Origin: Luidia sarsii
Lineage: Eukaryota; Echinodermata; Asteroidea; Paxillosida; Luidiidae
Reading direction: 5' to 3'
Assembly (NCBI GenBank): GCA_949987565.1
Contig: OX465114.1
Coordinates: 4,120,832 to 4,184,831 of the forward strand
DNA length: 64,000 nt
Part shown: positions 31,901 to 46,900 of the stretch, in pieces
Layout of the letters: each line of letters starts with the position of its first letter
Numbering within the stretch: position 1 is the first letter of the stretch
Notes under the pieces: model-generated
Seen by the model: the letters and a program-made list of their open reading frames with translations, nothing else
The model's database searches: none
Told to the model about the DNA's origin: nothing
Program-made: the position numbers and the translations under genes

Positions 31901-34900
31901 AACAAAATGTTAAGCCTGCTGAATGCCGTTTTATAATTAATGGTTTTGTTTACTCTGATCTCTTTTGTAACCAAATGATAGCCTTATGAAAGAAATGCTT
32001 GTTTTCACTGATGCCACGTAAAAAGTGCCGACATGATATTTGGCAATTGTCACAATAATGGCTGACCAAGATCACTATGTAACATGCTGTCAATGTCAAG
32101 GGACATAATGCTGAACGTTTTCTGATTGAAAGCTAGAAATAAGTTAGATTCTCATGAGATTCCTGGTTTTGCATGTTGGAGGTAGTAAGCAGGCCTGGTA
32201 GCAAATCAAGGGTGGTTTATGATGACACAGTGCAAGAATATCTCTTTTTTGAGTGTGTAGCACTGTATTGTGATGAACTGATTGACCATTGGCTCTCTTC
32301 AGAACCATACATACATGTAGATGTGTGGTGTCACGGCAAACCATCCTCGACTAGAAAACAGTTTTCCTGGGAATGATCCATTTCAAGGTTGAGTTACTGC
32401 AGAATTCTTCACTTTTGTGATCTGAGAAAACTAACTGTCCTACAACTGCCAACAAATCAAAAGCTGGAAATCAAAAGAAGAATTGTTAGTTTAAAAAGCT
32501 ACAGATGTACATGTTATGATGATTGAAAAACAAGATTTAATAATGTGGGAGGTAACCTGAAAAATAGCTTGAATTTAAATTTGGTTGCAGCTTGTCTGTT
32601 AATTGTTTTAACAGTTTTCCCTCTGGCTGGCATTGATATGAGATAAAGCTTTAAGTCTCATTCATTGAATGATGTTCATGTAAGATGGTTATAAATTAAA
32701 TAGTGACTTCACTCATGTGTCTAGCTGTTTTTAACTGTTATAAACAACTAGACACATGAGTGAAGTCATTGTATCATTATGCTGATGATGTTTTGAAGGG
32801 AGATCTATGAATGAAGGCCATGTGGTTCATTGGAATGTTTGGAATGTGAATGCCACCTGGTCTGAGTCACTGCAGAGGTCAGCCACAAGGGGATTGCCCC
32901 AGAACCAGCCTCAGTCACAACATGCATACTCCCCAGATTTACTGTTTACTCTGAGGCATTAAATAATTCAGGCTTTCCCCCCATTGTGCTGGTCTGTGTT
33001 AGGAGATAATAGTCCAGGCTATTTTTAGAACATTGCCCCAGATGACTTTTTTTTGTTAACACTACTTGGGGTTTCGAGTTGCAAGTGGGCATGTGACTGG
33101 TTGAGTAAACAAAGGATGAGGTTGGATGGACCTGGCAGTTCTTGCTGCTTATCATTATTATGCTAATAAAGGGGTTTTCCCATTGTGAGCTGTGAGGTGG
33201 AATATCCTGGCTACTGAGATGAGATAATTGCCTGCTAGCACTCACAAGAGTACCCTGCAAAATCAACTTGTATAGGCCCATTGATTTGATTGCGTGTCAA
33301 GGTCTACATCTACAGACTACTTGGAATTGTTTGTCATTCACGATACTGTAGGATGTACAATACATGTAGGATACACTGAAATTACAAAACATTATTGGTG
33401 TCCCTAATCCTCATATCTAGAAGAAAAATGAGGTCTGTAGTGCTCTGTACTCTGTAACATGCCTGGCATTCCATACATGACTTTAATGTTGCGCATGAGT
33501 CATTGGTGACTGAACAAAGACTGCTTTCAAAATTAGTCTGCTGACAGGGCTTGGCCAACTAATTAGGGCTTGGAAAAAACCTTGAAGATATATTTTATTT
33601 TGTAACTGGTTATGAAATATGGTTCTTAAACTTCACTTTCTGATAATGTTTATACAGGCCTAATGTATCAACTGTTGTACTGTATTGTAATTGACAAATT
33701 TTAATTTATTAGTTAATAGCTGATTTTGACTTCCAACATGTTACGTAATGGAACAGAAAGGAGTGTTTCATGAATATCAAACAACATGTAACATGGACAT
33801 TGATTATAAAGAGCCCAAGACTCCAAACATTTTTGTAACTAGAATTGTTCTTTTTTAGCTAGAATAATTCACTCTGTCTCACAGTCCCCTGACAATGGAC
33901 AGAGCATAGTAGCATGCTGTTAGAAATATTTAATCCAGTGGTTATCTTCGGAACCACATTACCAAATACACTGTACTTACAAATAAGATACTCTTACAAG
34001 TTGCATGGAGGCAAACCACCCTTGAACTGATTCATTTTTTTTTTTAAATAATGTGGCAAATGGATTATGTGTAGTATTTAGCATTTTACTGACCACCTTA
34101 CAAGACATAGCTGTGCTCATTACATTACAGACATTGGATACCATGTGCAAACACTTAGGAAAATGAAAGGTTTAATTTGCAAAATGTTTATTTCATTTAA
34201 ATGTTTTGTTAATTGAATTTGTTTTTCGTTTACCAATCCTAAAGGTAATTAGTTACAAGTATGTTGACTGAAGCAGTCTATCACTCATTTTTGTTGCATT
34301 TTTTTTTTACATGGAGCTGAAGCAAGAAATATTTCAATCTTTGATGTTATTAATTCAAATACATGTAGATTGGAGGTGGAGCAGACAGTGGTGCAAGCCC
34401 TGTACTCAAACGTCCCTTCCCTGGAGTTGGCTATCAGCAGCAGCAGAGCCAGTTAGGAAGTAGGCCGTTTCCTGCCATGTCTCAACCAATGTATCCTGGC
34501 AGTCATATGGCTGCATCAAGGGCTCATAATGCACAGAATCAAGGAAGCATGGCCAACATGACCACAAACAGTGCACAGTTTCCTCAACAGGTAGGCTTTA
34601 TATCAATGTGCATTGGTGTACCTGTTTGCTTTTTTGCTGTCATCCCCATTTAGTTTATATAAATCCACTCAAATAAAAGTACATTTATTGTGATTAAGTA
34701 CATGTGTACATGCTGTCATACGAAATTCCAAATGTACATGTACATGTTCACCATTGTGTACATTTGTGTTGGTTTTAAAAGCCCCTCACCTTATTATCAA
34801 TTAGGCACTATAATGTTAATCAGACATCAGTGTTTTATTAAGCATTTTTACAGTGGAACGTCGCTATAACGAATGCTGATATACCAAACATTCGGCTATA

Positions 34901-37900
34901 GTCCCTAATGATCATGCCCTTTGGATTTGTGTACAAACTATGGTGCCACAACTGCTTTAGCGAATGACCGCTAGGCTATACCAAACAATTTGTATGGGTC
35001 CCGGGACTTTTGTTATAGCAATGTTCCACTGTACTGATATTGAATAAAACATTTGTAAATTTCTAAATATACCCCCCAAAAAATAATCACACCGTCGTCA
35101 CATTATCAAAATGTTTGTAGAAGCATACATGTACAGTGTATGAATGATGCTATGTTATTGTTTGGAATGATAATACTCTCGAACACTTCTTCAGCACACA
35201 CTTCCAAAATGCTCTTTGAGTCTTGTCTGTAACTTTAGATCTTATCCAGACTAGTGTTGCGACATCCCGGTTATTTTCAAAACCGGGAACCGGTGTCGCT
35301 GAACTGGTCGGGAACCGGTGTCCCGATTTTCTCCAACCATAATTGGCCCAAATCTAACTCTATAAGGAATAGCGTGTGCTCCAAATTCATGGTTGTGAAT
35401 TTGTAACATCTTTCTTTCCTCATAAATATCGTGAATTTTCAATAAACTACTCAAGCTGTGATTTGTCTCACATATTCCCTCACTGAAATTTGTTTGCAGC
35501 CTTCAGCACCCTTTTGATCACGATTTTTAATTTTTTTTATTCACATTTATTTCCCGAAAATACACTTTGAATGACACTCCACTTTCGTGACGTCACTAAG
35601 ATCAATATTCATGAGGCATGATTCTTGGAGGGAATGTCCCACACACGCCCGATAGACGTTCAGCTGTGTTTGGATTTATATTTTTCACGAGGAGCAAAAT
35701 CACCATCGTCATCACTGGGGCAACAAATCGACGATAAAGAGTTTGACTCCGATGACCGACCTCGCAAACACGCATTAACGATGGCTCTCGCCAGCCAGTC
35801 GTTACGTTATGCGCTGTCATGTTCGGTCGTAACTTCGCGCAGTCCAATCAACAGACGTCCGTCTTGCGTGAGACGGACGTTCTTTTTCAGCTAACTTCAA
35901 CGCCCGCACTTGGCGCCAGCGTCGCAATACTATCCCATGGAGGAACAAAACCAAACTCAATCATGCCGAGGGTTTCGTGCCCGATCCTGGTCGGATCGAA
36001 AAGTTCGTTCATTTAGAAAAAAATATTGCGCAATGCGCGCTGTGGCTGCAACGCTGTGAGCTCTATGGTGCCTGCATACAACCATGGAGCACGTGTAGGC
36101 CGCGCTGGGGTGAGTGCGCGCGCAGCTCGCTAGCCAACATGACCTTCCGTATGCACAATTCATTTTGAGAACGAAAAGGAAATAAAAGTTGCCTCGACTT
36201 TCGTACGACATTTATGAGCAGTTGAATTTTATATGATGGAGGGACTTTTGAAAACCTTGACTTTAACATACTTTTCGATGTTTTATTTTTTCTTTGGATT
36301 GACTTTGATTTCTTTAAACTACTAAGGGAAAACCAGCAACCATAGCTTTGATGCACACTGCTATCAATTATATACCCTATTGATTAATAATAATAATCCA
36401 ACCAACTTCGTCGTATTTTCTTATGTGTTTTATTATTTTATCGGGACACCGGTTTGGGAAAACCGGAACCGGGTCCCGATCGGGACGGTCGGGAACCGGT
36501 GTGACCGACCAAACTTAACCGAACCCAGCCTTAATCCAGACTATTCCCTAACAATCTCTTAAATATGCTTTTTTAAGTCATGTAATAAGTGATATTGTAC
36601 TGTACTGCTGTACATCCATCGTATTTCTTGTTCCTTAGTACATTGAAAGTAGAATCCTGGTTACATTTAAGCCGCGTCCGCACTGGACTTTAAATGGGTA
36701 AACTAACCGAGCAAATGGGTAAATTTGACCATTTTAAGTCCAGTGCGGACAGCCCCGGAAGTTTTCCTCCCAGGTAACTTACCCGACTCCAGTGGGTAGT
36801 TTAACCGACCAGCTTCTGCCTGGTTAAATTGACCCTTCAGTTTAACCGAGTCGATAAGTCCAATCCGGACACGACGTCTCGGTAAACGACTCAGTAAAAA
36901 ACCACATCCGGCGCCCCGCACGTTACGTTACTGTATGCAAGACTTCTGCGGGCGCAGGGTAACAACGTGTTTGTGTACCTACAGTACATGCACATGTACA
37001 TGAGTCGGTTAGATTTACCCATCGTCTTGGTTAGTTTACCTGAGTCGAAAAGTCCAAGTGCGGACGCCGGGAAGATTTACCCATTGGAATGTTACCCACG
37101 GGCTTGGTAAAAAATAAGTCCAGTGCGGACACGGCTTAAGAAAGACAAATACATGTACCACAATGGGTACACAATCCTTCTCTGTACTGTAGTACCACAT
37201 ACATGTATACAGTACACGCACACAAGGTGTTGTGACTGTTTTGGCAGGGTCTGAACACAGAAAACCTTGTTGTCACAGTGGATTTTGACAAGCAAATTGT
37301 ACATCTGACAAAATATTGTTTCACCATTGCCAAATAAATAGGCTTAACATTTTAAAGATAAACATTGTAGATTGAAAAATCCCCCCCAAAAACCCTAAGG
37401 ACTTTATTTAGATTTGTTGGTGATTTGTTTAGAATCAGTCAGGTACTCAACTGGTTGCATGATGCACAGTCCAGTACATGCATTATGCAGCAATTTAAAA
37501 CACGGGTTATGTACACGTGTACATGTATGTGGTATCCTGAATTGAGCTTAAGATGACAAGCTGTATGATGCCCCTTGAGCAGACACTACAGGTAGTGACT
37601 CCACAAAGAACATGGTCATTGTAATGTCCGATAAAGGTAAACATGATTTTCCACTGTAAGCATTTTAATTAGAACTAGAGATTTATGTGTTGGCAAACAG
37701 AACATAACGCTTTTCCGCATCTGGTTGTGTAAACATTAATTTTTTTTTAATTGATAAAAAAAAATTGACGTCATCAGGATTCGAACCCATAACATCCATT
37801 CCTAACCCAAAACGCATACATGTGCATATTTTGTGCACAAAGTGTATGGGACTTCATTATAATATTAAAGAAATCATAATAATTCTGAACAATGGTCAAT

Positions 37901-40900
37901 TGTCTAGCCCAATAGCTAAATGCCCACCAAATTTTGAGAAGATTGACCTTTGGGAAATATGTGTTTTAAAAACATGCATTTTGATGACGTCACGATTGCG
38001 TCATGGCATTTTGGCCCCGGAGGGTGTTTCCAAACTCCATCCTCAATAGATATAAACAAAAAAAAATAAAAATCTTGCTCGGTTGGCCAAATATGCTCAA
38101 TTAAATGTTGCAATCTTAAAAGTTCATGACCTCATTAATATTCATGAGATGACATCACGATCAAATGAGGGCAATTTTTGGATACACCTTTTCCCAACAT
38201 AGATATAGTGCAAAATTGAAACCATACAAACTTGTTGTTTTGCCTATAATGGAATTTGAAATTTGCCCTGACATTTCCTCATACATGTACATGTATGTGT
38301 TGTACTAGATATGTAACATAGTAAAAAGGATGACTTTTTACATAGAAATTAGATTATTTTTTTAAGACTAATGTAGATGTGACTATTACTTGAATATAAA
38401 CAGATGCCCTCACATTATGGTCAGCAAGGCCAGGGCATGGAGTATACTCAACCCCAATCATGGCAGCAGTCATGGCAACAACATGCACCGTCATGGCAAC
38501 TGCAGCAGCAACAAGAGGGAATGCCAGCCTCCAACACGAATCAACAGCATTCAGAGCAGAGTTGGAGTAACTCAGAGCCATCGTCTCAGGTATAGCAGCA
38601 ATGCTTGCCAGTTACAACAACACTTGAATACTAACACATGTACAGTACACATCTGTATCTCACTGCACACTTAATTCATGCTAACATTGGCCAACAGGAG
38701 TCTGAGCAGAGTACTGCACAATACGAATGGACTGGAAAATTGGCTTAGTTCAATACTTAGGCTATGTGTACACGTGTATTTTTTTCAGGAACTGAAAAGT
38801 GTTTGTTCATGCATACCGGTACTTTGATCAAATCTCATCTGTACATACTAGGTGAAGTGTTAAATTCAAGACACTTACAACATTACACATGGCTGGTGAA
38901 TTGTCTTGAAACCAATACATCTTTACACAAACACACATGTTCATGATTTGTGAAAAACGGCAAAAAAAACAACCTTTGACTGGACCATGATTTGGTTTTG
39001 CGTACCAACACGCTTACCATCTGATCTATCCAGCCCCTTAAAGCCCCTACACAATATTGGTAAGATCGAAAAACAGAAACGTTCACAGATTTACATGAAA
39101 CTTATACAGTTTGAAGATGGTTATAGTAGAAACCTCTCTCTGAAATATTTCTGCCTAAAATTTTGTATTTTGGGAGAAATGAGTCAAAGAAATAGTTTAC
39201 ATCTCACCAAGATCTAAACTGTTTTTCGGAACAGTACAGCATTGAATGAAAATTTTCAATTTTTCATGAATCAACTGAAGCGGTTTTCACAATTTTCTCG
39301 AGACTCGGTTGGCGGATTGAGCTGAAATTTTCACAGGTATGCTGTTTCATGCATGTGTTGGATCACACAACGGTATGGATACTATTCTTTGACCTCGACC
39401 AATGTTGTGTAGGGGCTTTAAATGGTGGCCTCCCAAATAGTCAACTAGTCTTTGCTGGGATGGGGCGCCAGTCACAAGCAACTAGCATTCAACCATTAAC
39501 TGCCATATACAGTTAGTAAAATCTCGATAAGTCGAACTCCAGGGGAATTGATGAAAAGTACGAGTTATCCAGCATTCGAGTTATAGAAAATACCCCAATT
39601 TTTGTGCACATCTACACGCTTCAGTGCACATTCAACATTAATAGCTCAATGGCAGTTGGCCTGCACGCTGAGATGAACACCAAGTGATTTTTTTTACCTA
39701 CATGTATTCCAACAACGTATTTTTTTCAGTTTTTTTATGTGTATACGTACATGTACATACATGTTACATTAACACTAAATTATTATACTAAAGGTATTAT
39801 GCCTGGGTCTTGAGAATTCATTCATTTGGTTTGTTTGATCGGGCCGTTATGGCATAATCCTTATTATAATCCTAAATTGAGTCACGTGGTCATTAGTTTT
39901 AACTGCTAGAGGGCGCACCGCTTGTTGGCAGTTACTGTAGTCTTGGTTCAAGACGTTGTTGGTTGAGCTACTCTAATGCTCAACGCGCAAGGCGGTGAAT
40001 AGGGTACCCCCAAATTATCCACTAACGGAACCTGTACGTGTGTGCGGATCTCTGTGCGAGTACCTCCACGTGTGTACACTGCAGACCACGGTCGGCTATA
40101 CAAACCAACATCTTGAACCAAGACTACAGTGACTGGATAGCTAGAACGCAAACGGCCAAAGCAGGAATGCGGCATTAGCACATGCGGCCACATGGCCTTT
40201 TCAAAGAGATTCCGGTTGCACTTTCGGTTTCCAGGCTAGTGACAAACACCGAGACTGGTGCTACGGTTAATGCCCACTCAGTGCATGTCGACGTGACAAT
40301 GGCAGTGCATTCGGACACAGCCAAATTTAGGTAAAATAATCTGCTAGCTTCAGGTGGGCCTTTGGTAGCGTGCTGTGGTTATGTTGTGTTAAGCGGCGTT
40401 AGCGATGTTGATGGTTCGATTTACGGTACATGTACATAAAAGCTCTTTTGTCGGGAATACAGTATGCGATTGAGGTAAACGGAGGTTTGACTTAATCGGG
40501 TTCGATTCATTGAGATTTTACTATATCTGCAGGGATCACACCCCAATTTTAATTCACATGCAAACAACCAACTGTACAGCAGCTACAACAGCTTGGGAAT
40601 CACACCAAGTGGATGCAGCTTTTTCATTATAAGTCGTTCACACTTAATGGTACAGGTTGCCTTCATGTACACAGGTGTACAAAAATCTTTGCACATCCAT
40701 TGCACACTAACAATTTCACTTATAAAAGTACTTGACATTTCTTCAAAATTAATCAATAAAAACCAAAAACTTACTCGTCTTAGTTATTGATCTATTTGTA
40801 TTATTTCCAAATTTCCATGTTTGATGGTGTAATGTTCAGCTGGAGAGTCAGCAAAATGATTGGGGAATAAAACTTGCACTGTTCTGTGCTGAGTGTACAT

Positions 40901-43900
40901 ATATGCACAAATTCGATGGGGGTGAATGGGGCATGCAGCACGTTGTAAACAAAGGGACCTAGATCAGGTTTGGAATGGTTTTTTTTAAAACACCTTGGCA
41001 TTGAACCCAGGAGTGTGGCGGTGACTGGGCAGCCAATTCTATCCCAAATCTGCTTGTGAAACTCAGGTAGATGGTCTTTATTTCGGGGTCATTCATCGCA
41101 ATGGATACGATGCTTCACTCTGGTTGGAACTTTGGACTGGCCACTCCGTCATATCTCACTGCCAACTGACTTAAGTAATGGCACAAAAGTGACACATATA
41201 CATGTATAGATATGCACTACTTATTACCTTTGAGATTATTTCAATAAAATTTTTCCAGTGCCAATGACAGCCATACATGATTTTTTTTTTTTTACAATGT
41301 CATTTTCAAAACTCGCTAAAACAATCGGGAGCAATATACATGTACATGTACCGGTATATATCTGTGAAGTAAATCAATAAGGGTTTATTATGTGTACATA
41401 ATGATTAAGTCAAACTTGTCAATCGGTTTGGCTTTTGTCAAGGGATTATATATTCGAATAAGGGCCCATTGCGCATCATCAATGGAGCATAGCGGACTTG
41501 TGTGTGCGCATGCATGTGTGATACTGAAAGCCTCTGACCACAGACTAGCCTCCACTCCAGGCCATCAAATCTTTCACTGCGTTTACACTTGATCCCGCAA
41601 GGGAGATCAGATCCAGATCAAAACCATGTGTAAACGCAGCGCAGGATCAGATCCTGATCCCGGGATCTGATCCTCCTCTCGGAAAGGAAAAGACCCGGTT
41701 CAGATCCCGCAATTTGCGAGTGTAAACGCAATGCGGGATCAGATCTGGATCAGATCCCGGAAGCTGACGTAACCACATCCGGTCTGACACTGACAACCAG
41801 ACATGCCAGAGTACAGTACATCAGTACAGTATGCATAGTTGAGTTTTTCGTGTAATGGCTGCCGTTGTAAACCAATGCGCATGATCAGTGAACTGTGCAC
41901 ATAACCTTTGCCCCAAGGTTGCAGCGCTTCATCGATGCCTTGGGGATCAGAATCAAGTGTAAACGCGGCAGGGATCTGATCCTGCTCTCTGATCGCGACC
42001 ACAGGATCTGATCCTCCGTTGCGAAATCAAGTGTAAATGCAGTATTTGAGTTGGTAGGCCCCATCCGAGTGTACAGATTGTGGTGGAGAAAGTGGGTGGA
42101 ATTCCACTGCCTGACTGACGACTGTTGGGCTGTGTGACATGCCAACACAATGTATCCCGTGGCAGTGCGCTATCCCTCGATCATCCACAGTAAAGGTCCC
42201 ACAATAGTGTAATTGTTGCTGCTAATCTCGCAATTCATGTGGCAACTTGCATCAAAACAGGTCTTTGTCATACTTCGTATTGATTTATTTGATGATGAAA
42301 AGGGTCTTTGATTAAAACTTGGACAATAGTGGTGCCCAGATTCGGAGTGACTGCGCATAGTATAAGTAACCATAGCGGACCCCAAATCTACGAAACAAGC
42401 AGATGTGATCAAAAAAATAAATACACGAAAATAAAAAAATAAAAGATATTCCTATTCTTTGTTGTTTTCTTACTCATACATTTACAGTGTGTAGAATTAT
42501 AATGTGTGTTATGATGTGTGTGAAATAAATGATTGTTCTAGCTCTTTAGAATTCACAGGCTTTGAAAAATGATCTTTTAAAATAATGCTTCCAAAGTTCC
42601 ATGTGACGTCACACGTGACCAATCATATTTGCACTTTGATCCTTAAAAAAAAACCAGTAAAATGTTCACTTGATACAATTGAAAGTATACAACGTATACA
42701 AGTTATATGAACAGTAGGTTTTTTTCAGAACCACACTTACTCACAAAAGAGAATTTACATGGTGTCACATATATACATGTCTACAAAGTACATGTAATCT
42801 CTATTCTCTAATTCTTTTCAAAATTCCTCTTACCAACTGTATTATCATGTGTTCATCTACAATCTACATACATGTAGTGTACATGGTAGCTGCCTGCCAA
42901 TTGCTCAATATAATTGCCAAATGTGAGTAAGCCTAGCTACATAATTATACTTAACTTAAATACAGTATTTCTTTGGATATGGCCATTACATGTAGATACA
43001 TTTAGCTTTGTAATCTGCATACATTTTGTTCTATTTTATTATTTAAACACAATTCTCTATACTGCTTAACCCGCCGATTGCATAGAACTTAATTTCAAGC
43101 CACATTAAATTTGATACTTCATGCAATACACTTCAATGTACTGTACATGTACATGTGTACAGTACATGTACAGTATGTTAATCATGATGCCTAGCATAGT
43201 GGGTTCAATGTGTGTGGTATAACTGTAGATGCATATGTTTATTGTGAGATTGTACAAATGTTTGTAATGGAGTAACACTTGAATTTAGCTGTGGTGAAAA
43301 AAATGAGAAAGATTTTGAACATTACATTTTTAGTTTTTTACACGTCTGACGAAATCAACCAATGTTTCCAGTAGATGTGTCCATTTGTTCGCCCTCACTT
43401 AGAGGCAATTATGCGAAGGACAAGATATTTACTATGTACAAGCACTGATAGTTTATCAGTTGCCAGTATAGAGTTGTTTACAGAACATGAACAATTGTTA
43501 CATGAATTATTGTATTATTCAGTAACTCTTTGACATTCATAGAAGCACATACAAAGTAAAGGTGCAAATCTTTGTCACTGTATGATTGTTACATGTGTGT
43601 AAGTCATTTGCAGGGGGAACCAATTTTGTTTATTAATCAAAACAGCTTTGGTTTATTTTTGTGTTCTGAAGTCTGGAATTTTAAAGCAGACATTTCAAAG
43701 CAGACTATTTTGGTACAGTATTTCTTATGTTGCAAGCCAGTCTTTCCATATGATGATAATATTGGTTATTTATTTTTGTTATATTTTAGCCCCAAACTCA
43801 GTCCTCATCAAGTTTCCAACCATCCCAACCACCAACAACAAGCTTTAGCAGAGGGGGGCAGCAGACAACACCTACCAACAACAAGTCTGGTTCTACCCCA

Positions 43901-46900
43901 GATGAAGTGAGTGTTGCAAACAGACCATCTAGTTTGCCTGTAAGTTTCTCATCTTTACTAACCCACCATTTGTCCTAGCATGCATGAATTGCCATGTTTG
44001 TTATTAAATGTTGAGTGTATTTTTTCCTCAAACCTGAAGGAATATTTGTTACAAATATTGTCATTGTGTAAGGTGTGACATGTGCTTTTGAAGTCAGATT
44101 CATGATCATCTTCCTGTTGCTCAAAGAGACGTCCTAGTAGTTTTACTCATGCATGAGTAAAACTCATGCATGACCACTGGATTAAAACATTCCCACTGGA
44201 CTTATTCTGGTTAAATTCACTGAGATGATGATTACTTTTCCCATTTTAAGTCCAGTGGAAACAGCCCTGTTAAATTTCCTCTCGGTTACTTTAACCAACT
44301 CCATTAGTCTAGTGGAACAAACCAAGATAGAAAAGTCAGTCCCTCCTTATTTTTGATATTGGCATTTAGGTCAGTTAACAGTTTATTTTTTCCATTTACC
44401 ACTTAATAACTCTGTCTGATTCTCAAAGAAAATTAACAGCCATCAATATTTTGGAAGCATTTTGAAAAAGGAAAACAATTGTGTAAACTCTGTCACATCC
44501 TCAAAGAAAACTCTGAAAACATCCAACAAACCGGCAAGTATCAACCACAAGTAAGTTGTTACATGTATATCGCCTCCAAGTTGAGCCAACTGGATGAGAA
44601 CTACTGTACATATATGAAAGTCAACCAAAACCAGGATGGCTAATCTTTCCCCCAGTAAGAGATTGGTTCTGTATTACGCTTACTTGACATAAACATGCTC
44701 ATGGGAAATGTGTTATGAAATTTAACCCAAAAAACCAACATACAGCCATCCCCAGCATACTTACATGTACTGTACCTGGGTCATGGTACATGTAGGGTAG
44801 GGGATATCTCCAGGCTGGCCTGGTTCTGGTTCATGCAAATTACATTGATTTATTCATTGTAATGGCCATCTAACAGCAAAATAAAGAGTCCAACTCTCTG
44901 TCAACTTGACCAAAAACTCAAATTGGTAATATGTTCTTAAAAGTAATCTCAAAAATGTTGCAAACTGCTTACTGACTAGAATGACCACAATGCAAATATC
45001 AACAATTAGGAGGGCCTAACTCTTCTATCCTCGTAGGACCTTTCTCAAAGGTAGAATGACAAGGACCTTAAAAGCTATTTCTCTCCTGATTTCTATGAGC
45101 GAATCATGAAGGCTAATTAATTTCAGGAAATGGACCACTCCAATAAGTTGATTATCAAAAGGTAGAAAGGTACAAGAAAAGTTGCTGGATATTGCTGCAG
45201 CCATGTCGGACGTGTAATGAAAAATGAGATGCTTGCTTGAAAAGCCATTCACATGGCAGCTGCTATTGACCAATGATCTTGTACCTGTAATATGCCAGGA
45301 GCTACTTGTACATGTATATTGGATGGAAGAGGGAGTGAGGGAGATGTGGAGGTCATTGACTCCAGGGAGATAAACATAGCCACAGACATTGTGGAGCCAA
45401 GTGTGCTCTAAGAAGTCTGCTAGTGGCTCATGGCAATTCTCTTGTCCTCAAGTGAACTTGGATATTTCATGCTATGGTCATACTCAGGCTGAGCGTGAAG
45501 CATTATGCTGTGAAGATTTGACACTTTCAATTTATCAGTGCTTACAGAACCGTCTGTAAAATGATTTGACATCAGTAATATTCATCCTTATTTCTAAATG
45601 TTCTGTAGAAAATTGAGATTTGCATATTTGAATTTTGAAGAAAAAAATATAAAAAATGAATGGGGAAATGCCAAAATAAATTACACATTGTAGACCTGTC
45701 TTACATGTACATGTACATGTAGAGTAGTACTAGTAGGTCATGATATAAAAGTTAAGTCATTCTCTGTGCTTACTGCCCGTTTGAGCTTAGTGTCTATTTG
45801 GCAATTTGAACAAAACCATTGAGAATATTCAGTTAAATGGCAACTGAAATTTTAGAAATCTTTGTCTTTTTTTTCTGAGGAAGCTCCTTGTTTCATACAT
45901 GACAATCAAGAGCTGAGTTAAATGTATAGCCTGACCATTTTCCAATTTTTATCAAAAGTTGAAAAGATATTTGAAAATAACCTAGTTTTTCAAATTGAAT
46001 TGAAGAAGAAGAACCATACCTCTTCCTTTAAGAGACCTGATACATGGATTGGTGTTCACCGCAAACCTTCCTATATCAATGCAATGTGCATTTGTAAAAG
46101 AATAGAGCATTTATTTCATCCCTTATTTTCACATCTTTAGTTTAAATAATGCAAGTGCTTTTTATGGTCATGTCATGGTCATGTGAATAATATTGCAATT
46201 GTCCACAGAAATACAGTTTTCATGCGTTCCTGATCTCAAAGTTTTCATCAGAAACCTTACAAATTTTGTTGTTGAAGCCTTTTGGCAATTTACAAAAAGA
46301 AACAAGTATGGACCTTGTACTTTCTGTATTAGTACATGTATACATGTGTGGTCTAGGTAGAGCTCCAGAGGTTTGTCTTTTTACAAGTTAGTAAGAAAAA
46401 TGTGTAATATTCTTTCAAGCATAATGTAATTTTGACAGTAATTTTTAGCATCCATTTTTTATAAATTTTCATGGAATATCATGGGAAGGTTAGATACAAT
46501 GTATTTCTACATGCATGTATACTGTGTATGTGCATTTTCTGATGAGATCCCATAAGGTCACAAACCTGACCTCTGTGTGTGGTGACAAGCAATGGCTTTG
46601 CATTGAGCTACACAAGCTGTGCCCTTTGAGCCTACTGCACTGATAAAAACCTAACTCTATCAACCTTTACACAATGGCATAGTGTATAGAAATATACAGT
46701 GCAGGGATCGTGTTCAAAAATTGTTTTCGTAATTTATACGTTATTGAAATGTACTGGGTCATTTGTATGGATTTCCAATCAATTTTTTTTATAAATTTCA
46801 AACTGCATTTGTATGGCCAATTAATCTCTTTTAAGCATCAGTGTAGGGGGACCTACAAGTACTTCCCCTCTCATTTAATCTTCATTCTTGGGTACATTTG

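Larger units (their letters stand above)
25908..34368 (+). other. ARID1: ARID1 intron 1 (8.5 kb)
   Basis: It contains the SINE at 26755-27060, the fold-back element 27351-28108, the 1.6-kb element 29237-30866 and the hairpin at 32703-32769. GTAC-rich palindromic sequence lies at 26240-26345. From 30870 to 32700 and 32770 to 34368 I see nothing specific. Confidence 0.7.
38960..40640 (-). repeat. tRNA-derived SINE split by two insertions
   Basis: SINE pieces in order are 38960-39037 (tRNA-like end), 39422-39509 (atggtggcctcccaaatag ... ccattaactgccatata) and 40526-40640 (tctgcagggatcac ... gtggatgcagcttttt). Removing 39042-39417 and 39510-40521 restores one continuous SINE copy. Confidence 0.88.
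38590..43789 (+). other. ARID1: ARID1 intron 3
   Basis: It contains the nested insertion at 38960-40640 and the element at 41258-42400. Sequence from 42430 to 43789 is AT-rich with nothing recognised except short ACATGTAC repeats. Confidence 0.65.
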
